Shown here one piece after another: positions 8,233 to 15,770 of a stretch of 43,807 nucleotides of DNA; the first letter of the stretch is position 1, and each line of letters opens with the position of its first letter. The notes under the pieces were generated by a model. That model was not told where the DNA came from, did no database searches, and worked only from the letters and a program-made list of their open reading frames with translations. The DNA lies in assembly GCA_949289935.1 (NCBI GenBank), contig CASEQD010000010.1, positions 1 through 43,807 on the forward strand, given 5' to 3'. The position numbers were made by a program, and so were the translations under genes. The stretch is from an uncultured Pseudomonadota bacterium (lineage in GTDB: Bacteria > Pseudomonadota > Alphaproteobacteria > RF32 > CAG-239).

Positions 8233-9075
8233 TCAGAAACTGAAGCAGGACCAATGTCCGAAGTTGGATGAATATCCTGCTTGCATCGGTCCGTTTGTTT
8301 GAACGAAGAGGTCTCCCATATCTGTTGACATGGTAAATTGAAATATCCAGACCGGTTCGAGGTCTGTGCTGCCGGTTACTTTTGTTCCGGTATAAAAGTA
8401 GCCGCCGCGATATGACGAAGAACCAAGACGGAGAAATGTCGAAGCTATCAGATCGGCATTGTTGATTATGCTTTGAGCAACGGCTTTTGAAGGAAATTTT
8501 CCCGCTTTGGTGGAAACACAACTGTATTCGTATTCCGATGAGGAAAGATAGGGGTAAAAGTGGTTTGTATAAGCAGAGTCCGGCAAGTTGTTGTTGGCGG
8601 CGACGAAGGGTGGCATGACCATTCCGATTCCGCCGCCGTTTGGATTTGCATAAACAACCACGCCTTGAGGTGTTTTTGAGCTATCCAGATTTAGGGAGCA
8701 GGTATCGTCGGTGTAGTAAATGTATCCGATTTGACATTTGGGCAGAGTTTTGCTGCAGATTCCGTTGTTCCATTCATATCCGGCAGCGCAGTTGCAGAAA
8801 GTATATTTTTCATTGCAGGCTCCGGTTAACGGCTTTTTTTGATTGGTTCCGGTGCAAGTGTATTTGTATGACGTGCCGCATTTTTCTTCCGGGCACGCCC
8901 AATACTCGCCGAACGGGCATTTCAGGCAATTTCCGGAATTGGAAATTTCGGTATAACCAAGAGTTTTGCAGTCCTGAGTATCAACACACTGGGCAAAAGC
9001 TGACACTGGGAACATAAAAGAAGAAGCCAGCAGGGTAAAATATATCCTTTTGCCGGCGGAAAGAATCACACGCAT
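8233..9075 (-). CDS. Secreted Cys-rich protein with a putative lectin-like C-terminal domain
   Basis: A 280-residue exported protein. The signal peptide ends near residue 29 (FPVSAFA/QC). Residues of about 30-115 hold many cysteines in closely spaced groups (DCKTLGY, CLKCPFGEYWACPEEKC, CNCAAGYEWNNGIC), suggesting a disulfide-bonded surface module. After KCQIGYIYYTDDTCSL, the segment TPQGVVVYANPNGGGIG resembles the start of DUF1566-type, C-type-lectin-like domains; that assignment is tentative. The ATG at 9075 is chosen because GGAGG lies 5 nt upstream; a GTG at 9087 would precede that site. A structured intergenic element lies upstream. Ligand and function are unknown. A second Cys-rich protein ends at 43267. 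Confidence 0.8.
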   Translation of the reverse strand: MRVILSAGKRIYFTLLASSFMFPVSAFAQCVDTQDCKTLGYTEISNSGNCLKCPFGEYWACPEEKCGTSYKYTCTGTNQKKPLTGACNEKYTFCNCAAGYEWNNGICSKTLPKCQIGYIYYTDDTCSLNLDSSKTPQGVVVYANPNGGGIGMVMPPFVAANNNLPDSAYTNHFYPYLSSSEYEYSCVSTKAGKFPSKAVAQSIINNADLIASTFLRLGSSSYRGGYFYTGTKVTGSTDLEPVWIFQFTMSTDMGDLFVQTNGPMQAGYSSNFGHWSCFSF

Positions 9076-9159
9076 TTCATCCTCCACACTTTATCATCAC
9101 TGGTTTAATTTCATGCAGAGGTGAAAAAATAAAGAAGATTTTTTTGTTTGATTCATATC

Positions 9160-9290
9160 CCCTCCAACCTTCTTGCAGCGAAGCTGCTTCGGTCAACTGA
9201 ATTGTAACGATTGTTTCCTCAGGCTGCCGCCTGTTCACAACCTAACAATTCAGACTCTGTCGGCGAGTTGCCAAAACGGGGATGGTTGTG
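9160..9290 (-). other. Structured intergenic element, possible RNA or dispersed repeat
   Basis: Three stems are seen between trxB and the secreted-protein gene. CTGAATTGT (9197-9205) pairs perfectly with ACAATTCAG (9245-9253). Inside it CAGGC/GCCTG (9220-9233) makes a hairpin. Outside it GCAGC/GCTGC (9175-9187) makes another. No T-run follows on either strand, so it is not a plain terminator. The strand is assigned from the flanking genes only. Whether it is a leader RNA, a small RNA or a dispersed repeat cannot be told from one copy. Confidence 0.45.
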
Positions 9291-9307
9291 TAAATTTTTA
9301 ATAATGA

Positions 9308-10252
9308 TTATTTTTTCAGTCCGGCCAAATATTTTTCGGCTTCAAGGCTTGCCATGCAGCCGGATCCGGCGGCAATGACAGCCTGTCGAAACTGAGGATC
9401 TTTGATATCTCCGGCGGCAAAAATTCCGTCTATGTTTGTTGCACAGCTGTCAGGCCTGGTTTTGATATATCCTTCGTCGTCAAGTTCCAGAATGCCTTTG
9501 AACAGATCCGAATTGGGGTGATGTCCGATGGCAATGAATGCTCCGGATACGGAAAGTTCGGAAATTTCATCGGTTTTGATATTTTTCAGTTTCAATCCGG
9601 TTAACCCCAAGGGTTCTTCGCTGCCGAGGAATTCAGTTACAACAGAATTCCAAACGACATTGATTTTGGGGTTGGAAAACAGCCGTTCCTGAAGCGCCCG
9701 GTCGGCGCGTAAGCTGTCGCGACGGTGAATGAGCGTTACTTTGGCTGCAAAGTTTGTCAGGTAGATGGCTTCATCAACGGCTGTATTTCCGCCGCCGATC
9801 ACGGCAACTTCTTTATTCCGGTAAAAGAATCCGTCGCAAGTCGCGCAGCCGGAAACACCGAAACCTCTGAATTTTGCTTCGCTTTCCAATCCCAGCCAGC
9901 GGGCAGAAGCGCCGGTGGCAATGATGACGGCGTCGGCTTTATAGCAGTTGCCGTTTTCCGAGCATAAAGCAAAAGGGCGCGAAGAAACATCAAGTTCGGT
10001 AATGATGTCTTCATGTATGATAACTCCGACGTTTTCGGCCTGTTGACGCATGTTGTTCATCAGTTCGCTGCCGTAGACGGGAACGGGAAATCCCGGAAAA
10101 TTTTCGACTTCGGTGGTGATGGTCAATTGTCCGCCGACCTGAGGACCGGCGACAAGTATGGGTTTCAGGCCGCTGCGGGCGGCATAGATTCCGGCGGTAT
10201 AACCGGCAGGGCCGGAGCCGATGATTAAGAGTCTGGTTGTGTATTCTGCCAT
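9308..10252 (-). CDS. trxB: Thioredoxin-disulfide reductase
   Basis: TrxB passes electrons from NADPH through FAD to thioredoxin. The 314-residue protein shows the FAD-binding IIGSGPAGYTAGIYAAR near residues 10-26, the redox pair C136-A-T-C139 in SGCATCDGFFY, the NADPH-binding VIGGGNTAVDEA just after it, and the C-terminal FAD motif GIFAAGDI. Length and order are standard for low-molecular-weight reductases. It lies downstream of greA on the same strand, but a terminator stands between them, so co-transcription is uncertain. The upstream sequence has only a weak Shine-Dalgarno (GAAAG). Confidence 0.97.
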   Translation of the reverse strand: MAEYTTRLLIIGSGPAGYTAGIYAARSGLKPILVAGPQVGGQLTITTEVENFPGFPVPVYGSELMNNMRQQAENVGVIIHEDIITELDVSSRPFALCSENGNCYKADAVIIATGASARWLGLESEAKFRGFGVSGCATCDGFFYRNKEVAVIGGGNTAVDEAIYLTNFAAKVTLIHRRDSLRADRALQERLFSNPKINVVWNSVVTEFLGSEEPLGLTGLKLKNIKTDEISELSVSGAFIAIGHHPNSDLFKGILELDDEGYIKTRPDSCATNIDGIFAAGDIKDPQFRQAVIAAGSGCMASLEAEKYLAGLKK

Positions 10253-10299
10253 GATTTTTTGCTTTCAAAAAAATTATCCGTTATTCTTTAATGTTTTTT

Positions 10300-10335
10300 T
10301 ATAAAGAAAAGCCGGCGTTTTTCTACCCCGGCTTT
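10300..10335 (-). terminator. Terminator of greA
   Basis: AAAGCCGG at 10308-10315 and CCGGCTTT at 10328-10335 form an 8-bp stem. On the minus strand it follows the greA stop and is followed by TTCTTTAT and a further T-rich tract. Confidence 0.7.
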
Positions 10336-10357
10336 AAACATATGCACAAATTTGTTG

Positions 10358-10831
10358 TTACTGGTAAATGACTTCCAATATTTCAAAAGATTTTTTGCCT
10401 CCCGGCGCCGTATATTCGGCAATGTCACCGACTTCTTTGCCGATAAGAGCCTTGGCAAGGGGAGATGACAGCGAAATGCGGTTTTTTTCAATGTCAGCTT
10501 CGTAATCGCCGACAATCTGATATTTTTTTTCTTCATCATTGTCTTCGTCAACAACAACAACGGTGGCGCCGAAGCGGATGACATCTCCTTTAATTTGGGC
10601 AGGGTCGATAACCTGAGCTCTGCTGATGACGGCTTCCAGCTCCTGGATGCGTCCCTCAATGAAACTCTGTTTTTCTTTTGCCGCCGAATATTCGGCATTT
10701 TCGGACAAATCACCGTGCGAGCGGGCTTCGGCAATGGCGGCAATGATGTTCGGGCGGTCGACTCCTTTCAGTTTTTTCAATTCCGCTTCAAGATCGTTAA
10801 AACCTCTTTTAGTCAAAGGAAATTTATCCAT
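10358..10831 (-). CDS. greA: Transcription elongation factor GreA
   Basis: GreA rescues backtracked RNA polymerase by stimulating cleavage of the transcript 3' end. The 157 residues fit the family: an N-terminal coiled coil (residues 1-75) with the tip signature around ARSHGDLSENAEYSAAKE, whose acidic pair acts at the polymerase active site, then a C-terminal FKBP-like domain ending SFEILEVIYQ. GAGGTG lies 5 nt before the ATG. The leader is about 120 nt from a candidate promoter at 10960-10987 and contains two hairpins, which may affect expression. Confidence 0.97.
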   Translation of the reverse strand: MDKFPLTKRGFNDLEAELKKLKGVDRPNIIAAIAEARSHGDLSENAEYSAAKEKQSFIEGRIQELEAVISRAQVIDPAQIKGDVIRFGATVVVVDEDNDEEKKYQIVGDYEADIEKNRISLSSPLAKALIGKEVGDIAEYTAPGGKKSFEILEVIYQ

Positions 10832-10912
10832 TGTTTCACCTCGTCAAAAAATGCAGCCCAAACTCAGAGAGTTTCGGCCGACTGGTTGTTTGAAAATGTC
10901 AGAAAAATTTGA

Positions 10913-10987
10913 CTGCGAGCGAACACCCGCTCACAGCCTGTTTCTTTAGTATTTTTCTCAATATATCATTTTTTTGTTTATATGCAA
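10913..10987 (-). promoter_or_regulatory. greA promoter and leader hairpin
   Basis: On the minus strand TTGCAT (10987-10982), a 16-nt spacer and TATATT (10965-10960) make a promoter. The transcript would meet a 9-bp hairpin, CTGTGAGCG/CGCTCGCAG (10936-10913), and nearer the start codon AAACTC/GAGTTT. There is no T-run directly after the first hairpin. Confidence 0.45.
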
Positions 10988-11113
10988 GCATTTTCTTTTT
11001 TTATTTTTTTTATGATGAAAAGTCTGTGTATAAGCATGATTATTGTGTGTACGGCAGTTGTCCTTGCTGTATCCTAGTTAATGTTCTAAAAACTTTTATA
11101 AGGAGAATTTCTC

Positions 11114-11569
11114 ATGAAGAAACTGATTCTTGCTTCTGTTTTCGGCAGCGCCATGATGTTTTCCGCCGGCGCTTATGCCATCGACAGTACCGGCTGCGGG
11201 CTTGGTTCCATGGCCTGGCGCGGACAGTCCGGTCGTGTTCCGCAGATTTTGGCGGCAACAACCAACGGTTCTTTCGGTACGCAGACTTTCGGCATTACCT
11301 TCGGTACTTCAGGCTGCGATCCGAACGGACGTATTACCGGCGGAACCCAGAAAATGGTTTTGGCTTTTATTGAAAACAATATGGAACAATATGCCATGGA
11401 CGCCGCCCGCGGGGAGGGTGAAACCATTGATACGCTGGCCGGTATTATGAATGTGGACAGCAAGACTCTCGGTGAGAAATCGCAGCAGAATTTTGCTTTT
11501 ATCTTTCCGTCCCAGAATGCTGATGCGGTTGATGTAACTTTGGCGCTTTTTGAGGTTATGAAAGCATAA
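11114..11569 (+). CDS. DUF3015 family periplasmic protein
   Basis: A 151-residue exported protein with a signal peptide ending near residue 22 (SAGAYA/ID). The mature part matches DUF3015: GCGLGSMAW, VPQILAATTNGSFGTQTFGITFGTSGC, then a helical C-terminal half (VLAFIENNMEQYAMDAARGEGE). Two cysteines in the first half could form a disulfide. AAGGAG precedes the ATG by 7 nt. The biochemical role of the family is unknown to me. It is followed by a long hairpin and then a DUF4105 gene, a pairing that suggests a shared envelope role. Confidence 0.9.
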   Translation: MKKLILASVFGSAMMFSAGAYAIDSTGCGLGSMAWRGQSGRVPQILAATTNGSFGTQTFGITFGTSGCDPNGRITGGTQKMVLAFIENNMEQYAMDAARGEGETIDTLAGIMNVDSKTLGEKSQQNFAFIFPSQNADAVDVTLALFEVMKA

Positions 11570-11584
11570 AAGGGCAATTTTCCG

Positions 11585-11647
11585 GCGGATAATTTCCGGT
11601 TTTGCGCATGTTTTGCTGTACGCTGCGGAAATTGTCCGCTTTCTTTA
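11585..11647 (+). terminator. Long hairpin between DUF3015 and DUF4105 genes
   Basis: GCGGATAATTTCCG (11585-11598) pairs with CGGAAATTGTCCGC (11626-11639), 14 bp with one G-U, followed by TTTCTTT. The T-run is interrupted, so it may be a partial terminator that lowers expression of the downstream gene, or an mRNA stability element. Confidence 0.6.
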
Positions 11648-11669
11648 TGAAAGAAACGGGGTTTGCGGT

Positions 11670-13493
11670 ATGAAAACCGGTATATGCGGGCTGTGCTTTA
11701 TTTTTTGTTTCTTTTTTCCTTCTTTATTGTGTGCCGGGCAGAATCCGGCTTATTCTCCGGAATGGCTGGCTCTGGTGCATTATCGTCCGCAATTGTTCGG
11801 CGGGTATAAAGGAACGCTTGACAGTGAAACTTTTTATCTGGCGCCGGAGGGGCGTATTTCGCCGGAAGCCGAATTGAGAGCGACAACAGCTCTTTTTGAA
11901 GCACGGCAGGATAAGAAAAAAATGTGTCTTTTTCCGGCTCGATATCGTTATCTGAAAAAGCAGGGGCTGATACGGGCGCCGTTTCCCGATTGTCCGGAAT
12001 ATGAACAGTTTGTCAAAGATTTGCAGCCTTCAGGCATTACGCTGCTGTTTACCGATGCCTATATGAATAATCCTTCATCGTTGTTCGGGCATACGCTTAT
12101 CCGGGTTGATACAGCCCGGAAGGGAACACAGCTGCTGGCTCACGGTATGAATTACGGGGCATTTACAGGGCCGGATCCGGGGCCTCTTTATGCGCTGCTG
12201 GGACTGACCGGAGGGTATTACGGCGGATTTACGGTAAAGCCTTATTATGATACCATAAATACCTACAACAATATAGAAAACCGCGATATATGGGAATTGA
12301 ACCTCAATTTGAGCGAAGAAGAAAAAGAAATGTTTGTGGCTCATTTGTGGGAAGCAGGACAAACGCAGACGCGTTATTATTTTTTTTCGCAAAACTGCTC
12401 TTATATGCTGATGGAAATGCTGGATGCGGTTCGTCCCTCGCTGCATCTTGCAGATGAATTTCCGGCGCAGGTTATTCCTCTGGATACGGTTAAGGCTGTT
12501 TACCGAAAGCCGGGGTTGGTTAAAAGCGTGAATTATCGTCCGTCGCGTCAGGCGAAGATATCTTATCAATATCGTCAGATGAGCGATGTTCAGAGAAAGG
12601 CTTTTGTTGAAGCAATTTTGCGGCAGGATTATTCTTTTGAAAAATTAAGCGGGGCGGAAAAAGCCGGTGCGGCAGAAGCGGCTTATCAGTATGTGCAATA
12701 TCAGCAGGTGGCCGGAGATTTGGAACTGGCCGATTATCGCCGCCGGAGTTTTAATCTTTTGCTGACCCGGAATAATGTTAAAGAAAAAGATAATTTTAAA
12801 GAGTTAACCAACGGAGAAAACCCGGTAAATTCCCACGAATCAAAAAGAGCCGTTGCCGGGGCGGGGGTACGCAACGGCCGGGGATTTCAGGAATTTCAGC
12901 TTCGGCCGGCTTATCATTCTTTGACGGATAACGGGTATGGACTGCTTGACGGGGCGGAAATTAATTTTTTGAACTTTAAAATTCGTCATTATGACAATGA
13001 CAACAAGTATGTGCTGCAGGATTTTGATATTCTCGGCATCAAGTCGCTGTCTCCGGTTAATGCCATGTTTATGCCTTATTCCTATAATATCGGTTGGGGA
13101 ATTAACCGGGAAATTAATCCGCAGACCGGAGAGGAGGGCTATGTTTCCAATCTAGTTGTCGGTGGTGGTTTCAGTTATGAGGCGGCCGAAGGAATACTGG
13201 TTTATGCTTTATTAAACAATCATGCGGCTTACGGCGGTTTTCTTCCTCACAACCAATATCTTGGTTTGGGTGCGGCGGCCGGCGTTTTTGCCGAAATGGG
13301 AAATTTGCGTTTGCTGACGCAGATTGAACAGGTTTGGGCGACAACCAATTATGGTTCAAAAATTAAATATAATCTTGAAGCGGCTTATGCACTGACGACC
13401 AATACGGCTTTGTCTTTTCAATATAAATATGAACAAAACCATGGAAAATATGATGTTGATGAGACGGTTGCCGGATTGCGTCTGTATTTTTGA
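11670..13493 (+). CDS. DUF4105 (Lnb N-terminal-like) protein with probable beta-barrel C-terminus
   Basis: A 607-residue exported protein with a signal peptide ending near CAGQ (residue ~23). The N-terminal half is a DUF4105 domain with the putative catalytic pair: H141 in SSLFGHTLIRVD and C243 in SQNCSYML, as in papain-fold amidases/peptidases. The C-terminal ~200 residues alternate hydrophobic and polar positions and end in LSFQYKYEQN...VAGLRLYF, with a terminal aromatic residue like outer-membrane barrels. An envelope location is therefore likely. ATG 11670 is chosen because a signal peptide follows at once; an upstream in-frame extension would bury it. The substrate is unknown. Confidence 0.85.
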   Translation: MKTGICGLCFIFCFFFPSLLCAGQNPAYSPEWLALVHYRPQLFGGYKGTLDSETFYLAPEGRISPEAELRATTALFEARQDKKKMCLFPARYRYLKKQGLIRAPFPDCPEYEQFVKDLQPSGITLLFTDAYMNNPSSLFGHTLIRVDTARKGTQLLAHGMNYGAFTGPDPGPLYALLGLTGGYYGGFTVKPYYDTINTYNNIENRDIWELNLNLSEEEKEMFVAHLWEAGQTQTRYYFFSQNCSYMLMEMLDAVRPSLHLADEFPAQVIPLDTVKAVYRKPGLVKSVNYRPSRQAKISYQYRQMSDVQRKAFVEAILRQDYSFEKLSGAEKAGAAEAAYQYVQYQQVAGDLELADYRRRSFNLLLTRNNVKEKDNFKELTNGENPVNSHESKRAVAGAGVRNGRGFQEFQLRPAYHSLTDNGYGLLDGAEINFLNFKIRHYDNDNKYVLQDFDILGIKSLSPVNAMFMPYSYNIGWGINREINPQTGEEGYVSNLVVGGGFSYEAAEGILVYALLNNHAAYGGFLPHNQYLGLGAAAGVFAEMGNLRLLTQIEQVWATTNYGSKIKYNLEAAYALTTNTALSFQYKYEQNHGKYDVDETVAGLRLYF

Positions 13494-13499
13494 CAGACG

Positions 13500-15059
13500 T
13501 TATCTTTGCCGGTTGAGCCGTTGTTTCAGCACCTGCAGGGAAATCTGTGTTTGGTTGTTTTGAGCCGGCTGAGGATTTTGCTGTTGCAGAGAGGTGTTGG
13601 CGCCGTTGCGCAAGTCTTGTATAAAACGGTTTATGTCTTTGCGCGGAAGGGGCTTGTTTCGGCTGCGGTTGAGCATTTTGTTGTAACGTAAGGAAACCTG
13701 AGCCAGACGCTGCGGATCGTTACGCCATTTTTGCACTGCTTTTGCTTGGGGGCGGGTAAATTTTTTTGGCAGTTTATATAAATCTTTGGCCAGAGAATAG
13801 GGAGCCGAGATTATTTCTTTGATCATTTTTTGAGCCAGTTTCAGTGATTTTTCCGCCATTTTTTTCAGTTTTGTTTTCCAGGAATTTGCCGCAGGTGTGT
13901 TTTTTGGACTTTGTGTGTTGTTTCTATTTCCGAACGGTTTTTTATGATCAGGCGTGAGCATGTGTTCCTGGGCTTTTTGTCGGGCGGACGAGCCAAAGTG
14001 TTTTGTTTTGGAATCTTTTTGTTGTCCGGTTTTGATGTTTCCTTTGGCTGCCATATCGTCTATGGCTGCAAAAATGAGATCTTGTCCTCTCAGACGAGTT
14101 TGTTGCCGTGTTTTGTTTTTTTCTGCAATAAAAGTATCAAGCAGGTTGGCATAATTCTGATATTGTCCGAGGCTTATCGGATTGTGGCGGTTTTTGACAA
14201 TCTGTTCGTCGACGGTCGTTTTGAAATGTTTGGCGAGCAACGGGTTGATATTGTTGAGTTTATGATATAATTCGGCACATTGCCGCGTTGTCACTTCCTG
14301 AGCGGTAACGATGCCATCGGCAAGCAGTTTGCCGTCCAAATCGTTTGTAAGAGCCGGTTTGTCCCGACGGATATAGGGTGCGGCGATTTTTTTCAGTTCT
14401 TCTATTTCTTTTGCGGTTTGCTGGTTGCGACAATAGATGACAACAGCATCTTTGCGTTGGTACCAATTGGCAATCTGGCAAGTTTTGTAATACATATTAT
14501 TTCGAGCCGTGAATTCATCAAGTTTGCGGAGCAGTTCTTTGTCTTGTTTGACATTCAGGGCATAACGGTGGTTGATGGAGCCGCCGATGTCGTTTTTGGG
14601 GACACGGTAAATCCATCCGGAAGTTTCTTGGTTGATAATATTCATGGTGCCCCGGTTGTCGTTTTTGTTTATGTCGTTGAGAAAATCCAGGCCTTTGGGA
14701 GTCAGGTGTTTGGAATTATTTTCACTGAATATACCGTCCGAATTATAATCGTAATTGGCGCCTTTTTTTGCTTCGTAAAATTTTTTTATCAGATTGTTTA
14801 GAGGAGACCAACTCCCTTCTTTTGTATAATCCGGGGGATTTTTTTTCATTTCATCCAATCGTTTGTCGATGTATGCCGAATCGATTTTTTTGTTTTTCCG
14901 GGAAGAATTGACGGTTAATCTGGCTGTTCCCAGAAGGGATAATTTATCGAAAATCTGTTCTTCGTCCGAACGGAAAATATCTCCTTTGGTTAGAAGTTTG
15001 TCATAAGCATCCAGCAGCTTTTTTTCGTCGGGGGAAAGATTTTCCAGCAAATTACTCAT
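13500..15059 (-). CDS. Hypothetical 519-residue basic protein, possible effector-like
   Basis: No family is recognised with confidence. The N-terminal ~110 residues are charged and helical. A central region of about residues 150-270 contains GSINHRYALNV, MYYKT, RKDAVVIYCR, PYIRRD and ADGIVTAQEV; the spacing faintly recalls HopA1-like effector or lanthipeptide-lyase folds, which is only an impression. The C-terminal ~150 residues are very basic and Gln/Asn-rich, with a long Lys-rich helix. There is no signal peptide or membrane segment. ATG 15059 is chosen for AAGGAG just upstream; the frame extends further up but without an RBS. It has its own promoter and converges on the DUF4105 gene with a 6-nt gap. 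Confidence 0.8.
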   Translation of the reverse strand: MSNLLENLSPDEKKLLDAYDKLLTKGDIFRSDEEQIFDKLSLLGTARLTVNSSRKNKKIDSAYIDKRLDEMKKNPPDYTKEGSWSPLNNLIKKFYEAKKGANYDYNSDGIFSENNSKHLTPKGLDFLNDINKNDNRGTMNIINQETSGWIYRVPKNDIGGSINHRYALNVKQDKELLRKLDEFTARNNMYYKTCQIANWYQRKDAVVIYCRNQQTAKEIEELKKIAAPYIRRDKPALTNDLDGKLLADGIVTAQEVTTRQCAELYHKLNNINPLLAKHFKTTVDEQIVKNRHNPISLGQYQNYANLLDTFIAEKNKTRQQTRLRGQDLIFAAIDDMAAKGNIKTGQQKDSKTKHFGSSARQKAQEHMLTPDHKKPFGNRNNTQSPKNTPAANSWKTKLKKMAEKSLKLAQKMIKEIISAPYSLAKDLYKLPKKFTRPQAKAVQKWRNDPQRLAQVSLRYNKMLNRSRNKPLPRKDINRFIQDLRNGANTSLQQQNPQPAQNNQTQISLQVLKQRLNRQR

Positions 15060-15090
15060 TGTTTTTCTCCTTGTTTTTCTCCGTTTTTTT

Positions 15091-15119
15091 ATGTTAACAT
15101 AAATTCCGGCAGTGTTCAA
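15091..15119 (-). promoter_or_regulatory. Promoter for the 519-residue protein
   Basis: Minus-strand TTGAAC (15119-15114), a 17-nt spacer and TAACAT (15096-15091), about 32 nt before the ATG. Confidence 0.45.
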
Positions 15120-15177
15120 ACAATATTTTGTCGGCAATATGAAAAAAATGGACAATAATTTTTTTTGCTGTTTGTTG

Positions 15178-15206
15178 TTGCAATTTTGCCGGGATGCGTT
15201 TATCCT
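15178..15206 (+). promoter_or_regulatory. Promoter for the yqeY-dnaG unit
   Basis: TTGCAA at 15178-15183, a 17-nt spacer and TATCCT at 15201-15206. It gives a short leader before the ATG at 15237. Confidence 0.55.
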
Positions 15207-15236
15207 CAAGAAAACGTTTTATTTGGGAGAACAAAG

Positions 15237-15689
15237 ATGTTAAGAGAAAATTTGCAAAAAGCTTTGAAAGAGTCCATGTTGGCACATGACGCACAGAAAG
15301 TCGGCGCCATTCGTCTGATGATTGCGGGTATGAAAGAAAAAGATGTCGATGCCCGGGGTAAAGGGCAGAAAGAGGCCTCTGAGGCAGATTTGCTTTCTAT
15401 GCTGCAAAATATGGTTAAACAGCGCCGTGATTCCATAGAAATGTATCTGAAGGGCAATCGTCAGGATCTGGCAGATAAGGAACAAGCCGAAATCAGTGTG
15501 ATTGAAACTTTTATGCCCAAACAGATGAGTGATGATGAAATCCGGGCTGCCGTGAAAGCCGTTATTGAAGAAACTGCCGCTTCGACAATGAAGGATATGG
15601 GAAAAGTTATGGGGGCGTTGAAAGCAAAATATGTCGGACAGATGGATTTCGGAAAGGTTAACGGGATTGTTAAATCTTTTCTGAGCTGA
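15237..15689 (+). CDS. yqeY: GatB/YqeY domain protein
   Basis: The 150-residue all-helical protein belongs to the YqeY family, which resembles the tail domain of GatB and probably contacts tRNA; its exact role is unclear. Landmarks are the DAQKVGAIRLMIAGMKEKDVDARG block, the Q-rich NMVKQRRDSIEMY helix and MKDMGKVMGALKAKYVGQMDFGKVN near the C-terminus. The ATG at 15237 is preceded by GGGAGA. Its place directly before dnaG and rpoD is the usual alphaproteobacterial arrangement and suggests co-transcription. Confidence 0.93.
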   Translation: MLRENLQKALKESMLAHDAQKVGAIRLMIAGMKEKDVDARGKGQKEASEADLLSMLQNMVKQRRDSIEMYLKGNRQDLADKEQAEISVIETFMPKQMSDDEIRAAVKAVIEETAASTMKDMGKVMGALKAKYVGQMDFGKVNGIVKSFLS

Positions 15690-15770
15690 CAGATTTGCCA
15701 GATGTTTGTTATGTTTTTGATTCTTTTAGAGCAGACATCGGGCAGGGTTTTAGAATAGTTTGTTTTATAA

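Noticed and set aside
9160-9290. 6S RNA or SRP RNA as the identity of the structured element.
   Set aside because: The terminal segments do not form the closing stem of 6S RNA and the SRP core sequence is absent.
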